This document shows, piece by piece, positions 27,685 through 37,394 of a DNA stretch of 64,000 bases (position 1 is the first letter of the stretch; each line of letters begins with the position of its first letter). The notes under the pieces were generated by a model, which saw only the letters and a program-made list of their open reading frames with translations, did not search any database and was not told the origin of the DNA. Source of the stretch: Pseudoxanthomonas sp. GM95. GTDB lineage: Bacteria > Pseudomonadota > Gammaproteobacteria > Xanthomonadales > Xanthomonadaceae. The DNA lies in assembly GCF_900109775.1 (NCBI RefSeq), contig NZ_FOAX01000001.1, positions 124,001 through 188,000 on the forward strand, in the 5' to 3' direction. A program made the translations under genes and the position numbers.

Positions 27685-30600
27685 ATGAATCGCATCTTCT
27701 GCAAGCTGTGGAACGCTGATCGCAGCGTCGTCGTTGTCGCCTCTGAATTCGCCAAGGCGAAGGGCAAGGGCAAAGGCGCCCGATTACTGCAGGCTGCGAT
27801 CATCCTGACCGCCGTGGCGGCTATGCCGAACGTGCTGGCGCAATCGGTCGGAGGCGGACGATCGCCGGGTGAGGCAAGCACCGCGATTTCGCCGCAGGCT
27901 GCTGCATGTAACGACGCTGCGACACGCGTGGCGCGCGCCACCGGCGATCTGTCCGTGGCCATCGGCTGTGGCGCGCTGTCGTCCGGCGACACCTCGACCG
28001 CTATTGGTTTCCAAAGCAACGCCACCGGCGATCAGTCCACGGCGTTGGGCGCGGCGGCACTGGCTAGCGGCGATGGCAGCAGCGCGACCGGCGCGCTGAG
28101 CGAAGCGTCGGCCATCGAAGCCACGGCCTCGGGCTACTACAGCACCGCATCGGCCGACGGTGCGACCACGACCGGTGCGGAAAGCATTGCCAGCGGCATC
28201 GAAGCCACGGCGAATGGCTTCCTTGCAACAGCGTCCGGACTGGGTGCGACCTCGGTCGGTGCCGAATCCGCGGCCGCGGGCGATTACGCCACCGCGCTCG
28301 GCCTGGCCGCGCAGGCCAGCGGCGCCAGCAGCACGGCGGTCGGTGAATTCAGTCTGGCCACCGGCGAAGAAAGCACCGCCGTCGGCGGCAGCGCGCTGGG
28401 TGGCTTCTACCAAACCGAAGCGCAGGGAATCGGCGGTGCGGCCTTCGGCAACGGTGCCTGGGCCAACGGCAACTACAGCACGTCGCTGGGCTATCTGAGT
28501 TCGGCCGACGCGCAGGGCGCGTCGGCGCTGGGTGCCGGATCGCTGGCGGCAGAAGAAGATTCCACCGCACTGGGCTTCGGCGCGAATGCAGCCGCCGCCA
28601 ACAGCGTCGCGCTTGGCGCAGGCGCGGTGGCGGATCGCGAGAACACGGTGTCCGTCGGCGCTGCCGGCACCCAGCGCCAGATCGCCAATGTTGCGGCCGG
28701 CACGGAAGACACCGATGCAGTGAACAAGGCGCAGCTAGACGAGGTGGCTGCGACTGCAGAAAACACCAGCAAGTACTTCCAGGCCAGCGGCAGCGAGGAC
28801 AGCGATGCAGGTGCGCTGGCGGAGGGCAGCAACGCCACCGCTGCCGGCGAAGCAGGCAATGCGCTCGGCAATGGCGCCAGCGCGTACGGCGCCGGTGCCG
28901 GCGCGCTGGGCAGCAACGCCACCGCGGTGGGCAACAACAGCGCGGCGGTGGGCGATGGCAGTGTCGCCGTCGGCGGCATGGGCCAGTCCTTCGACCAGTA
29001 CAATTTTCCGATTGAAGACGCCGACGGCAACCCGGTCCTGATCGGCACCAGCGCCACGCAGAATGCCACGGCGGTCGGCGCGGGCGCACAGGCGACCGGC
29101 GAGGTGGCATCCGCATACGGCTACGGCGCGCAGGCCACTGGGGACCATGCCGTCGCCACCGGCTACATGTCGCGCGCGATCGGTGCCTACAGCCTTGCCA
29201 GCGGTGACGGCGCCTGGGCCAGCCAGGACTACGCAACGGCGGTTGGCGCCTATGCCTGGGCCACGGGTGAAGGCGCGTCCTCCTTCGGGGAAGGCGCCTG
29301 GGCCACGGCGAACAACGCGTCTGCATTTGGTGTGGCGGCGTGGGCCGACGGGACGGGCTCGACTTCGGTCGGCTACAACAGCTGGGCAAGCGGGGCGAGC
29401 AGCACTGCGATCGGTCGCGGCGCGTTCGCTTACGGGGACTACAGCATCGGCCTTGGCTATCAGGCGCTGGGCAACACCATCAACAGCATCGCGATCGGCA
29501 CCAATTCGCTGGCCGACAACGAAAGCGCGATCGCCATCGGCGCCGGTAGCGAGGCCACAGGCAACAACGCTGTCGCGCTGGGCGCTGGCGCCGTGGCGGA
29601 GCGTGATCACAGTGTTTCGGTCGGCGATGTCGGCAGCGAGCGCCAGATCACCAACGTAGCCGCCGGCACCGAAGACACCGATGCGGTGAACAAGGCCCAG
29701 CTGGATGAAGTGGCCGCAACGGCGGACAACACCAGCAAGTATTTCCAAGCCAGCGGCAGCGAGGACAGCGACGCGGGTGCGCTGGTAGAGGGAGCGAATG
29801 CGACCGCCGCGGGCGAGGCGAGCAACGCAATCGGCAATGGCGCCAGTGCGTATGGCGCAGGTGCTGTGGCCTATGCCGACAACGCCACCGCCGTTGGCAG
29901 CAGCGCCGTTGCATCGGGACAGAACAGCGCCGCCTTCGGCTACAACGCGCAAGCCACCGGGCCGGCGAGTGTTGCGATGGGCGGCGTGGCAGTGGATGAA
30001 AACGGCGATCCGCTGATCACCGTTGATGGTGCGCCGGTCGATACCGGCGCCACCAGCGCCAGCGTTGGCGGCACGGCGGTCGGTGCGAGCGCCGATGCGT
30101 CGGGTTTTGCTGCCTCGGCCGTGGGTGTCGGCGCTTATGCCGGTGGCGCGCAGTCCACTGCCGTGGGCGCGGTAGCCAATGCGATCGGCGATTACGCGAC
30201 CGCGCTGGGCACCTCCAGCGCGGCGGTGGGGACCAGCTCGGTGGCCGTCGGCGGACTCGCCGACTTGGTGCCGGGCTTCGGACTGTTCATCAATACGCAG
30301 GCCTCGGGTGAGTACGCCGCAGCCTTCGGCGCGGGCGCGCTGGCCAACGGCGACTACAGCTTGGTCAGCGGCACATTGAGCCAGGCCGATGGGCTGGAAA
30401 GCACCGCGCTCGGCTATTTTTCCTACGCCAGGACTGATTTCTCAACGGCAGTGGGGGCTGAGTCGTGGGCCGGTGGTGCCAACAGCACCGCGCTGGGGTT
30501 CTATTCCACCGCGTTGGGCGAAAACAGCGTTGCGCTGGGCGCCAATTCCTATGCTGATCGCGATAACACGGTCTCGGTCGGCGATGTCGGTAGCGAGCGC

Positions 30601-33213
30601 CAGATCACCAACGTCGCCGCCGGCACCGAAGACACCGATGCAGTGAACAAGGCACAGCTTGATGAAGTGGCCGCCACGGCGGAGAACACCAGCAAGTACT
30701 TCCAGGCCAGTGGCAGCGAAGACAGCGACGCCGGCGCGCTGGTGGAAGGTAGCAACGCCACCGCCGCGGGCGAAGCCAGCAATGCGCTCGGCGATGGGGC
30801 GAGCGCATACGGCGCGGGCGCAACGGCGCAGGGCATCAACGCCACGGCCAATGGCTTCAATGCGGTGGCGCAGGGCGATTCGGCCACAGCGGTGGGCGGT
30901 GCGCTGTATTACACCGATCCCGATAGCGGCGAAGTGCTGCTGGACCAGACCACGATCGCCAGCGATGCCGGCGCCAGTGCATTCGGCGCCGGTGCGCAGG
31001 CCACCGGTGTGTTCAGCACCGCCACAGGTGCCGGTGCGATGGCCGAAGGTCTGCAGGCCACGGCGACCGGCTTCAGCAGCAGCGCATCGGGCTTGGCGTC
31101 GACGGCGATCGGTGGCTTCAGCGTGGCTTCGGGCGATTTCGATTCGGCATTCGGTTATGGCGCCACGGCCGAGGGTGGCAACGCCACGGCCCTGGGCGAA
31201 TCCAGCCAGGCCAGCGGTGCTGAATCCACCGCGGTGGGCGGCAGCACCTTCTTCGGCTTGATCAACACGCGGGCCACCGGGACCGGCGGTTCGGCGTTCG
31301 GTAACGGCGCCTGGGCTACCGGCGAATACGCCACGGCGCTGGGCCACAACACCTACGCCTCGGGCGAAGCCAGCACGGCGGTCGGCGTCAATGCCTATGC
31401 GTCGGCCGACAATGCAGTGGCGCTGGGCGCCGATGCGGTCGCCGCGCGCGACAACAGCGTGTCGGTTGGCGGTGTCGGCAGCGAGCGGCAGATCACCAAC
31501 GTCGCCGCCGGCACCGAGGACACCGACGCGGTGAACAAGGCGCAGTTGGATGCGGTGTCGGCCACCGCCGAAGGCACCAGCAAATACTTCCAGGCCAATG
31601 GCAGCGCCAGCAGCGATGTGGGTGCTTACGCTGATGGCGATGGTGCGGTCGCCGTGGGCGAAGCCAGCAACGCCTACGGCACCAGTGCATCGGCGTTCGG
31701 TAGTGGCGCCGGCGCGCTGGCCAACAATGCCACGGCGGTCGGTGCCAATGCGGCGGCCGTGGCGGCCAAGGCCGTGGCCCTGGGCGCGAACAGTGCGGCC
31801 AGCGGTACCAACAGCGTTGCGGTCGGCACACAGTCCAACACCATCGGCAGCAATGGTGTCGTGGTCGGCTACAACGCCTTCGTCCGGCAGTCTGGCGAAA
31901 ACGGCGTTGCGCTTGGTGCCAATGCAGGTGTGTCGGGGGCGAACTCGGTGGCGTTGGGCTCGGGCTCGCGCACGGCCGAAGCCAACGTCGTGTCGCTGGG
32001 CAGCGGCAACGGCCGCGGCGGCCCGGCCACGCGTCGTATCGTCAACCTCAGTGAAGGTCTGCTGGCCGAAGGCAGCACGGATGCGATCAATGGTGGCCAG
32101 CTCTACAAATCACTGCAGGACTACGCGCGTTATCTCGGCGGTGGCGCGGCGGTGGGGCCGCTGGGTGCGATCAGCGCGCCGACCTACGTGATCCAGGGCG
32201 ACAGCTATTACAGCGTTGGCGATGCGTTGACCGCGCTGGACAACAAGGTGACCGAACTCAGTGGCGGCGGCACCGCCACGCAAGCGAGCAAGACCACATC
32301 TGTTTCACGCAAGGCGGTGGCCAGCACGGCGAGCGTGCAGGACGCGCCGACGCAGGAAGCGGCCTCGGTCGCCGCCGCCGATGCACCGGCGACAACGACG
32401 AACGCCTCGGCCGCAGGCGGCACCGTCGCCGGCGAAGGTGCGCAGGCCGTTGCCGACAGCGGCACCGCGGTGGGCGGCGCAGCCTATGCGGCAGGGCCCA
32501 ACGACACCGCGATCGGCAGCAACGCGAAGGTCAACGCCGATGGCAGCACCGCCGTCGGCGCCAACGCCACCATCGCCGCGAGTGCCACCAATGCCGTGGC
32601 TGTGGGCGAAGGCACCAACGTCGCCAATGCTTCGGGCACGGCTGTAGGACAAGGCAGCAGCGTCACTGCCGATAACGCGGTCGCGCTGGGGCAGGGTTCG
32701 ACCGCCGATCGGGCCGATACGGTTTCGGTTGGCAGTGCCGGCAACGAGCGCCAGGTCACCAACGTCGCCGCCGGCACGCAGGGCACCGACGCCGCCAACG
32801 TTGCGCAGGTGCAGGCGGCCGACGCGCAGACGCTGCAATCGGCCACGGCGTATGCCGATACCACCGCCACGCAGACGCTGACCAGCGCCAATGCCTACAC
32901 CGACAGCAAGTTCGCGGCCTGGAACCAGGACCTGGATGGTTACAAGCGCGATGTCGATCGTCGCTTCCACGACCAGGACCGCCGCATCGATCGCCAGGGT
33001 GCGATGAACGCGGCGATGCTCAACATGGCCACCAGCGCCGCGGGCATTCGCACCGACAACCGCGTGGGCGTAGGCGTCGGCTTCCAGGGCGGTGAGAACG
33101 CGCTGTCGGTCGGCTACCAGCGTGCAGTCAGCGACCGCGCCACGATCACCGTCGGCGGTGCTTTCAGCGGGGACGAACGCTCGGTGGGCGTCGGTGCCGG
33201 CTTCGGCTGGTAA
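27685..33213 (+). CDS. YadA-family trimeric autotransporter adhesin (large)
   Basis: Encodes 1842 residues. It begins with an extended signal peptide (ESPR type, MNRIFCKLWNADRS, then a hydrophobic core ending in AMPNVLAQ). A very long passenger follows of YadA head repeats (degenerate AxGxxStAlGxxA units) interrupted by neck/stalk motifs such as NVAAGTEDTDAVNKAQLD. The neck motif recurs four times, at DNA spacings of 966, 957 and 888 bases, so the passenger is built of modules of 322, 319 and 296 residues. The last ~80 residues are the YadA membrane anchor, ending SVGVGAGFGW with the terminal aromatic residue. Three chains form one outer-membrane barrel and fibre; the target surface is unknown. 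Confidence 0.93.
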   Translation: MNRIFCKLWNADRSVVVVASEFAKAKGKGKGARLLQAAIILTAVAAMPNVLAQSVGGGRSPGEASTAISPQAAACNDAATRVARATGDLSVAIGCGALSSGDTSTAIGFQSNATGDQSTALGAAALASGDGSSATGALSEASAIEATASGYYSTASADGATTTGAESIASGIEATANGFLATASGLGATSVGAESAAAGDYATALGLAAQASGASSTAVGEFSLATGEESTAVGGSALGGFYQTEAQGIGGAAFGNGAWANGNYSTSLGYLSSADAQGASALGAGSLAAEEDSTALGFGANAAAANSVALGAGAVADRENTVSVGAAGTQRQIANVAAGTEDTDAVNKAQLDEVAATAENTSKYFQASGSEDSDAGALAEGSNATAAGEAGNALGNGASAYGAGAGALGSNATAVGNNSAAVGDGSVAVGGMGQSFDQYNFPIEDADGNPVLIGTSATQNATAVGAGAQATGEVASAYGYGAQATGDHAVATGYMSRAIGAYSLASGDGAWASQDYATAVGAYAWATGEGASSFGEGAWATANNASAFGVAAWADGTGSTSVGYNSWASGASSTAIGRGAFAYGDYSIGLGYQALGNTINSIAIGTNSLADNESAIAIGAGSEATGNNAVALGAGAVAERDHSVSVGDVGSERQITNVAAGTEDTDAVNKAQLDEVAATADNTSKYFQASGSEDSDAGALVEGANATAAGEASNAIGNGASAYGAGAVAYADNATAVGSSAVASGQNSAAFGYNAQATGPASVAMGGVAVDENGDPLITVDGAPVDTGATSASVGGTAVGASADASGFAASAVGVGAYAGGAQSTAVGAVANAIGDYATALGTSSAAVGTSSVAVGGLADLVPGFGLFINTQASGEYAAAFGAGALANGDYSLVSGTLSQADGLESTALGYFSYARTDFSTAVGAESWAGGANSTALGFYSTALGENSVALGANSYADRDNTVSVGDVGSERQITNVAAGTEDTDAVNKAQLDEVAATAENTSKYFQASGSEDSDAGALVEGSNATAAGEASNALGDGASAYGAGATAQGINATANGFNAVAQGDSATAVGGALYYTDPDSGEVLLDQTTIASDAGASAFGAGAQATGVFSTATGAGAMAEGLQATATGFSSSASGLASTAIGGFSVASGDFDSAFGYGATAEGGNATALGESSQASGAESTAVGGSTFFGLINTRATGTGGSAFGNGAWATGEYATALGHNTYASGEASTAVGVNAYASADNAVALGADAVAARDNSVSVGGVGSERQITNVAAGTEDTDAVNKAQLDAVSATAEGTSKYFQANGSASSDVGAYADGDGAVAVGEASNAYGTSASAFGSGAGALANNATAVGANAAAVAAKAVALGANSAASGTNSVAVGTQSNTIGSNGVVVGYNAFVRQSGENGVALGANAGVSGANSVALGSGSRTAEANVVSLGSGNGRGGPATRRIVNLSEGLLAEGSTDAINGGQLYKSLQDYARYLGGGAAVGPLGAISAPTYVIQGDSYYSVGDALTALDNKVTELSGGGTATQASKTTSVSRKAVASTASVQDAPTQEAASVAAADAPATTTNASAAGGTVAGEGAQAVADSGTAVGGAAYAAGPNDTAIGSNAKVNADGSTAVGANATIAASATNAVAVGEGTNVANASGTAVGQGSSVTADNAVALGQGSTADRADTVSVGSAGNERQVTNVAAGTQGTDAANVAQVQAADAQTLQSATAYADTTATQTLTSANAYTDSKFAAWNQDLDGYKRDVDRRFHDQDRRIDRQGAMNAAMLNMATSAAGIRTDNRVGVGVGFQGGENALSVGYQRAVSDRATITVGGAFSGDERSVGVGAGFGW

Positions 33214-33220
33214 CCCGAAA

Positions 33221-33251
33221 CACACGGGCGCGGCGAGCGTCGCGCCCGTGA
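33221..33251 (+). terminator. GC-rich hairpin after the large adhesin
   Basis: An inverted repeat (cacgggcgcg ... cgcgcccgtg) begins a few bases after the adhesin stop. No T-run follows, so it may stabilise the mRNA end or terminate weakly. A second small hairpin (ccccggat/atccgggg) lies near 33271-33291. Confidence 0.4.
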
Positions 33252-33361
33252 AGAACAGCGGAAGCCAAGGCCCCGGATCGGCCATCCGGGGACACAGGAC
33301 GGGGCGACTCCGCGGCAGGTAGGCCAAGCATCTTCATTTCGCTATCAAAGGACTTCAAGCA

Positions 33362-35302
33362 ATGAAAACCAGACACCTCAGCGCGGCCGTCTCGGCCCTC
33401 GTTCTCGCGATCGCCATCGCCCCCATGGCCAGCGCTGCAAAGCCCGACCTGGCGACCAAGATCCGGCCGATGCCCGCCGATGTGCAGGGCGAGGACCAGA
33501 AGATCGGGCGCTTCATCATCACCTATCGCGACGGCACCACTGCGGCCAGCAACGCGGCCACGGTGGCGCGCGGGGCGACCACCGCGCTCTCGCGTGCCGG
33601 CCTGTCGACCAGCGGCAAAGTGGCGTCGGCCAGCTATCTGCGCAAACTCGCCACCGGCGCGCAGCTGGTGAAGACCTCGCGCAAGCTGGATCGCGTCGAA
33701 GCCGAAGCCTTCATGCGTCAGATCGCCGCCGATCCCAACGTGGTCAGCGTGCAGGCCGACGTGCTGCGCCGCCCGGTACGTGACATCCAGGCGCCGGCCT
33801 CGCTCAAACCCGCCACCTTCACGCCCAGCGACACCTACTACAGCGCCTATCAGTGGCACCTCAAGGCGCCCGACGGCACCGCGACCGTGGACGGCGTGTC
33901 CAACGTGGGCGGCAGCAACGTCAACAACGCGTGGGATTTGGCCGACGGCAGCGGCATCACCATCGCGGTGCTCGATACTGGCATCACCACACACGTCGAC
34001 GTCGACACCTCGCTGGGCGATGCAGGCTACGACTTCATCACCGACAGCCTGGTCTCCGGCCGCGCCACCGATGGCCGTGTCGCAGGCGGCTGGGACACCG
34101 GTGACTGGACGACCGAAGAGCCGTGGCTGAGCGCGTGTACCGATGCCAGCAATCCGCCGTCGGAAAGCTCGTGGCATGGCACCCATGTCGCCGGCACCGC
34201 TGGCGCTGAACTGACCAACAACGCGCGCGGCATGGCCGGCGTTGCCTACAACGCCAAGGTGCTGCCGGTGCGCGTGCTCGGCCACTGCGGTGGCTACGAC
34301 AGCGACATCGCCGATGCCATCATCTGGGCCGCCGGCGGTGCCGTGGACGGCGTGCCGGCCAACACCCATCCGGCGCAGGTCATCAACCTGAGCCTGGGCG
34401 GCAGCGGCGTCTGTACCGCAGCCGACGAAACCGGCAAGGCCGTGGCCCAGGCCAACGCGCTGGGCGCGGCGGTCGTGGTCTCGGCGGGCAACAGCAATGC
34501 CAACGCGGCCAACTTCTCACCGGCCAGCTGCCCGGGTGTGATCACGGTGGCTTCCACCGGCATCACCAGCAAGCGCGCGTACTACTCCAACTACGGCATC
34601 TCGGTGGAAATCGCCGCGCCGGGCGGTGGCATCTACGCCAACGATGGTTCGTCGGGCACGCCGGTGGATGACGGCTTTGTCTGGCAGGGGCTGAACTCCG
34701 GCGCGACCACGCCGGTGGCCAACGACACTACCTACAACGGCTACGCTGGCACTTCGCAGGCCGCGCCGCACGTCAGCGGCGTGGTCGCGCTGATGCAGGG
34801 CGCGCGCCTGGATGCAGGCCTGGCACTGCTGACGCCGACCGAAGTGGTGACCTTGCTGCAGTCCAGCGCCCACACGCCGGTGGTGGCACCGACCAGCGGC
34901 CGCGAAATCGGAGCAGGCATCGTCGACGCCAATGCGGCAGTGCAGGCGGCGATCGCCTTCGTGCCCTGCGATCCGGAGACTGAAACCTGCGGACCCGTCG
35001 CCACGCCGCTGGTCAACAAGGCCAATGTCACCGTCGCTGGCACCGCAGGCTCGGAAACGCTCTATAGCTTCGAAGCCGTCGCTGGCAAGACACTGTCCTT
35101 CATCACCCTGGGCGGAACCGGCAATCTGTCGATGTACGTGAGCTACGACAAGGAGCCGACCAGCACCAGCTTCGACGCCAAGTCCACGCGTGCGGGCAAC
35201 AACGAGACGGTGCGCTTCACCGCGCCCAAGGCCGGCACGTACTACATCAAGCTGGTCGGGACGACGGGTTATTCGCGGGTGACGCTGACTGCGCGCCAGT
35301 AA
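33362..35302 (+). CDS. Secreted S8 (subtilisin-like) serine protease
   Basis: Encodes 646 residues: signal peptide (cleavage near MASAA|KP), an I9-like propeptide with a FIITYRDGT strand, the catalytic domain and a C-terminal PPC-like beta domain (about residues 555-645). The triad is D205 (AVLDTGI), H272 (WHGTHVAGT) and S465 (GTSQAAPH), with the oxyanion Asn in SAGNSN. Cysteine pairs in the catalytic domain suggest disulfides. Such enzymes of Xanthomonadaceae are type II secretion substrates that degrade host or environmental proteins. It sits between two paralogous adhesins and just upstream of the xps operon. A good AAGGA site precedes the ATG. Confidence 0.93.
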   Translation: MKTRHLSAAVSALVLAIAIAPMASAAKPDLATKIRPMPADVQGEDQKIGRFIITYRDGTTAASNAATVARGATTALSRAGLSTSGKVASASYLRKLATGAQLVKTSRKLDRVEAEAFMRQIAADPNVVSVQADVLRRPVRDIQAPASLKPATFTPSDTYYSAYQWHLKAPDGTATVDGVSNVGGSNVNNAWDLADGSGITIAVLDTGITTHVDVDTSLGDAGYDFITDSLVSGRATDGRVAGGWDTGDWTTEEPWLSACTDASNPPSESSWHGTHVAGTAGAELTNNARGMAGVAYNAKVLPVRVLGHCGGYDSDIADAIIWAAGGAVDGVPANTHPAQVINLSLGGSGVCTAADETGKAVAQANALGAAVVVSAGNSNANAANFSPASCPGVITVASTGITSKRAYYSNYGISVEIAAPGGGIYANDGSSGTPVDDGFVWQGLNSGATTPVANDTTYNGYAGTSQAAPHVSGVVALMQGARLDAGLALLTPTEVVTLLQSSAHTPVVAPTSGREIGAGIVDANAAVQAAIAFVPCDPETETCGPVATPLVNKANVTVAGTAGSETLYSFEAVAGKTLSFITLGGTGNLSMYVSYDKEPTSTSFDAKSTRAGNNETVRFTAPKAGTYYIKLVGTTGYSRVTLTARQ

Positions 35303-35352
35303 CGATCGGCCCGTTTCCGGTCGATCCGGTCCTGCCTGCGGGTAGGGCCGCA

Positions 35353-35394
35353 CCAAGGCTCCATGCACTGCATGGGGCCTTCTTTTTTTGGCCG
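35353..35394 (+). terminator. Rho-independent terminator of the S8 protease gene
   Basis: An imperfect stem (aaggctccatgca pairing with tgcatggggcctt) is followed by seven Ts at about 35383-35389. It lies 50 bases after the protease stop. Confidence 0.85.
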
Positions 35395-35718
35395 TGATGA
35401 CGCAACGGTCAGGCGTTGGCGGGCGCGGCGCTGTCCGGTTCCCGGGGAGCTCGCGTTTGTGTTCTCTGACGTCGAACAGTGCGGTCCGTCACTAAAAGCG
35501 GGCATTGGCGTCAGGTTGTCCACAGCGGATGCAGCGCATCCACGGGCACGCAAGGCACGACAACGCGGCTAGGCGGGGCCGGCATACAGGGGGCTCCAGA
35601 TCATCAGACCAGGCGCAGGGCCTCAAACCTGCGTCGACGGGCGCGTTTGGCCCGTCATTTCAGGAGAAGTGCACGATGAACCCGATTTCCAATACGCAGA
35701 TGCAGCTGGCCCGTTCGA
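35395..35718. other. Intergenic stretch upstream of the second adhesin
   Basis: No supported gene. A small inverted repeat (gacggg ... cccgtc) sits near 35636-35656. A strong ribosome site AGGAG precedes an ATG at 35676, but that ATG is not in the frame of the adhesin. The frame from 35676 stays open to 35906 and reads MNPISNTQMQLARSNAGF at its start, so it may be the displaced original N-terminus. Confidence 0.5.
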
Positions 35719-37266
35719 ATGCGGGATTTGCCCGCGACATGGATCGCGCGCCGGCACTGGCTTGCGCTGGGCATTGTCGCCGCGCTGGCCCTGAGCAGCC
35801 CGGCACTGCGGGCACAGTCACTCGGTGGTGGCCAGGCGGCCGCGGACAGCACCGCGATCTCCGATGCCTGCACCGGGGTGTCCGACCAGGTCGCCATCGC
35901 CAGTAATTTCGGGGCGATCGCGGTGGGCTGCGCGAGCGAAGCCACCGGCACGTTTTCCTCGGCTTATGGCCTGGGCGCGAAAGGCTACGGCGTACAAAGC
36001 CTGGCCTTAGGCATGAGTTCGATGGCCGTGGGCGATGGCAGCGTGGCGCTGGGTGCGGGCTCGGTCGCCGATCGCGACAACGCGGTGTCCATCGGCACGG
36101 CCGGCAACGAACGCCAGATCATCAACGTCGCCGCCGGCACCGCCGATACCGATGCGGTCAACCTAGCCCAGCTCACGGCGCTGTCCGAGACGGTGACCCT
36201 GTCGAGCCAGGCCACAGCCACGGCGCTGGATGCGGTGGCCTTGGCGTTTGGCGGTAGCGCATCGATCAGCAGCGGGAGCTTCGTTGCGCCGACCTACACG
36301 ATCCAGGGCGCGTCTTTCAGCAATGCAGGGGACGCCTTCGCCGCGCTGGACGCCGCTTACAGCGGGCTTTCCAGCCGCCTGGCCACGCTGGAAGCCCAGC
36401 CCGCGTTCACCGGCATCAACGGGGTCCAGGTCGGCGGCACCACCGCGCCGGCCGTGGCCGGCGGGACCAATGGCGTGGCGGTCGGCTCGGGCGCCGAGAC
36501 CGGCGCCGACAATGGCACGGCCGTCGGTGCCAACGCCTATGCGGCAGGCCCGGACGACACCGCGATCGGTGCCAATACGCGCGTCGAAGCCGATGGCAGC
36601 ACCGCGGTTGGGGCAAACGCGTCCATCGGCGCGCAGGCCACCAATGCCGTAGCCGTGGGCGAGGGCGCGAGCGTCGTCGCGGCATCGGGCACTGCGATCG
36701 GGCAGGGCAGCAGCGTCATCGCCGACAACGCGGTCGCGCTGGGCCAGGCTTCGGTCGCTGACCGGGCCAACACCGTGTCCGTCGGCGCGGCCGGCAATGC
36801 GCGTCAGGTGACCAATGTCGCCGCCGGCACCGAAGCGACCGATGCGGCCAACGTGGCGCAGGTCCAGGCTGGCGATGCGCAGTCGGTGGCCACGGCCAAG
36901 GCCTATACCGATACCACCGCTACGCAGACGCTGACCAGCGCCAATGCCTACGCCGACAGCAAGTTCGCGGCCTGGAACCAGGACCTGGACGGCTACAAGC
37001 GCGATGTCGATCGTCGCTTCCAGAATCAGGACCGCCGCATCGATCGCCAGGGCGCGATGAACGCGGCCATGCTCAACATGGCCACCAGTGCCGCGGGCAT
37101 CCGAACCGAGAACCGCGTCGGTGTCGGTGTCGGCTTCCAGGGCGGCGAGAACGCGCTGTCGGTCGGTTACCAGCGCGCAGCCAGCGACCGCGCCACGATC
37201 ACTGTCGGCGGTGCGTTCAGCGGCGACGAGCGCTCGGTGGGCGTCGGTGCGGGCTTCGGCTGGTAA
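35719..37266 (+). CDS. YadA-family trimeric autotransporter adhesin (short), N-terminus possibly frameshifted
   Basis: Encodes 515 residues from ATG 35719. A hydrophobic signal (HWLALGIVAALALSSPALRAQ) is followed by a short set of YadA head repeats, neck motifs (NVAAGTADTDAVNLAQL and NVAAGTEATDAANVAQV), a stalk and the membrane anchor. The last 112 residues differ from the large adhesin at only five positions. ATG 35719 has no ribosome site, whereas the well-placed AGGAG-ATG at 35676 is shifted by one base. A one-base deletion or sequence error between 35676 and about 35760 would join them. No ESPR-type extension is seen in the present frame. Confidence 0.82.
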   Translation: MRDLPATWIARRHWLALGIVAALALSSPALRAQSLGGGQAAADSTAISDACTGVSDQVAIASNFGAIAVGCASEATGTFSSAYGLGAKGYGVQSLALGMSSMAVGDGSVALGAGSVADRDNAVSIGTAGNERQIINVAAGTADTDAVNLAQLTALSETVTLSSQATATALDAVALAFGGSASISSGSFVAPTYTIQGASFSNAGDAFAALDAAYSGLSSRLATLEAQPAFTGINGVQVGGTTAPAVAGGTNGVAVGSGAETGADNGTAVGANAYAAGPDDTAIGANTRVEADGSTAVGANASIGAQATNAVAVGEGASVVAASGTAIGQGSSVIADNAVALGQASVADRANTVSVGAAGNARQVTNVAAGTEATDAANVAQVQAGDAQSVATAKAYTDTTATQTLTSANAYADSKFAAWNQDLDGYKRDVDRRFQNQDRRIDRQGAMNAAMLNMATSAAGIRTENRVGVGVGFQGGENALSVGYQRAASDRATITVGGAFSGDERSVGVGAGFGW

Positions 37267-37282
37267 CTCCGGCAGCGCTTCG

Positions 37283-37310
37283 ACGGGCGTGTGACGCCCG
37301 TTGTTGTTCC
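37283..37310 (+). terminator. Terminator hairpin after the short adhesin
   Basis: An 8-bp perfect stem (acgggcgt/acgcccgt) with a three-base loop is followed by TGTTGTTCC, 16 bases after the adhesin stop. The T-run is interrupted, so strength is moderate. Confidence 0.65.
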
Positions 37311-37394
37311 GACATCGGGGCGTGAGTTTTCGGGCATTCCTTGGCTCCATGTGCCGCTGCTACAGTGGCGGTACATGCTGCAGGGAACGTCGAT

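Noticed and set aside
27685..33213. A CRISPR-like array suggested by many short repeats
   Set aside because: The repeats are in frame, encode YadA head units and lack uniform spacers.
37341..37394. An 18-residue longer XpsE starting at TTG 37341
   Set aside because: GTG 37395 has a well-placed AGGGA; the longer form adds an unrelated Ala-rich stretch.
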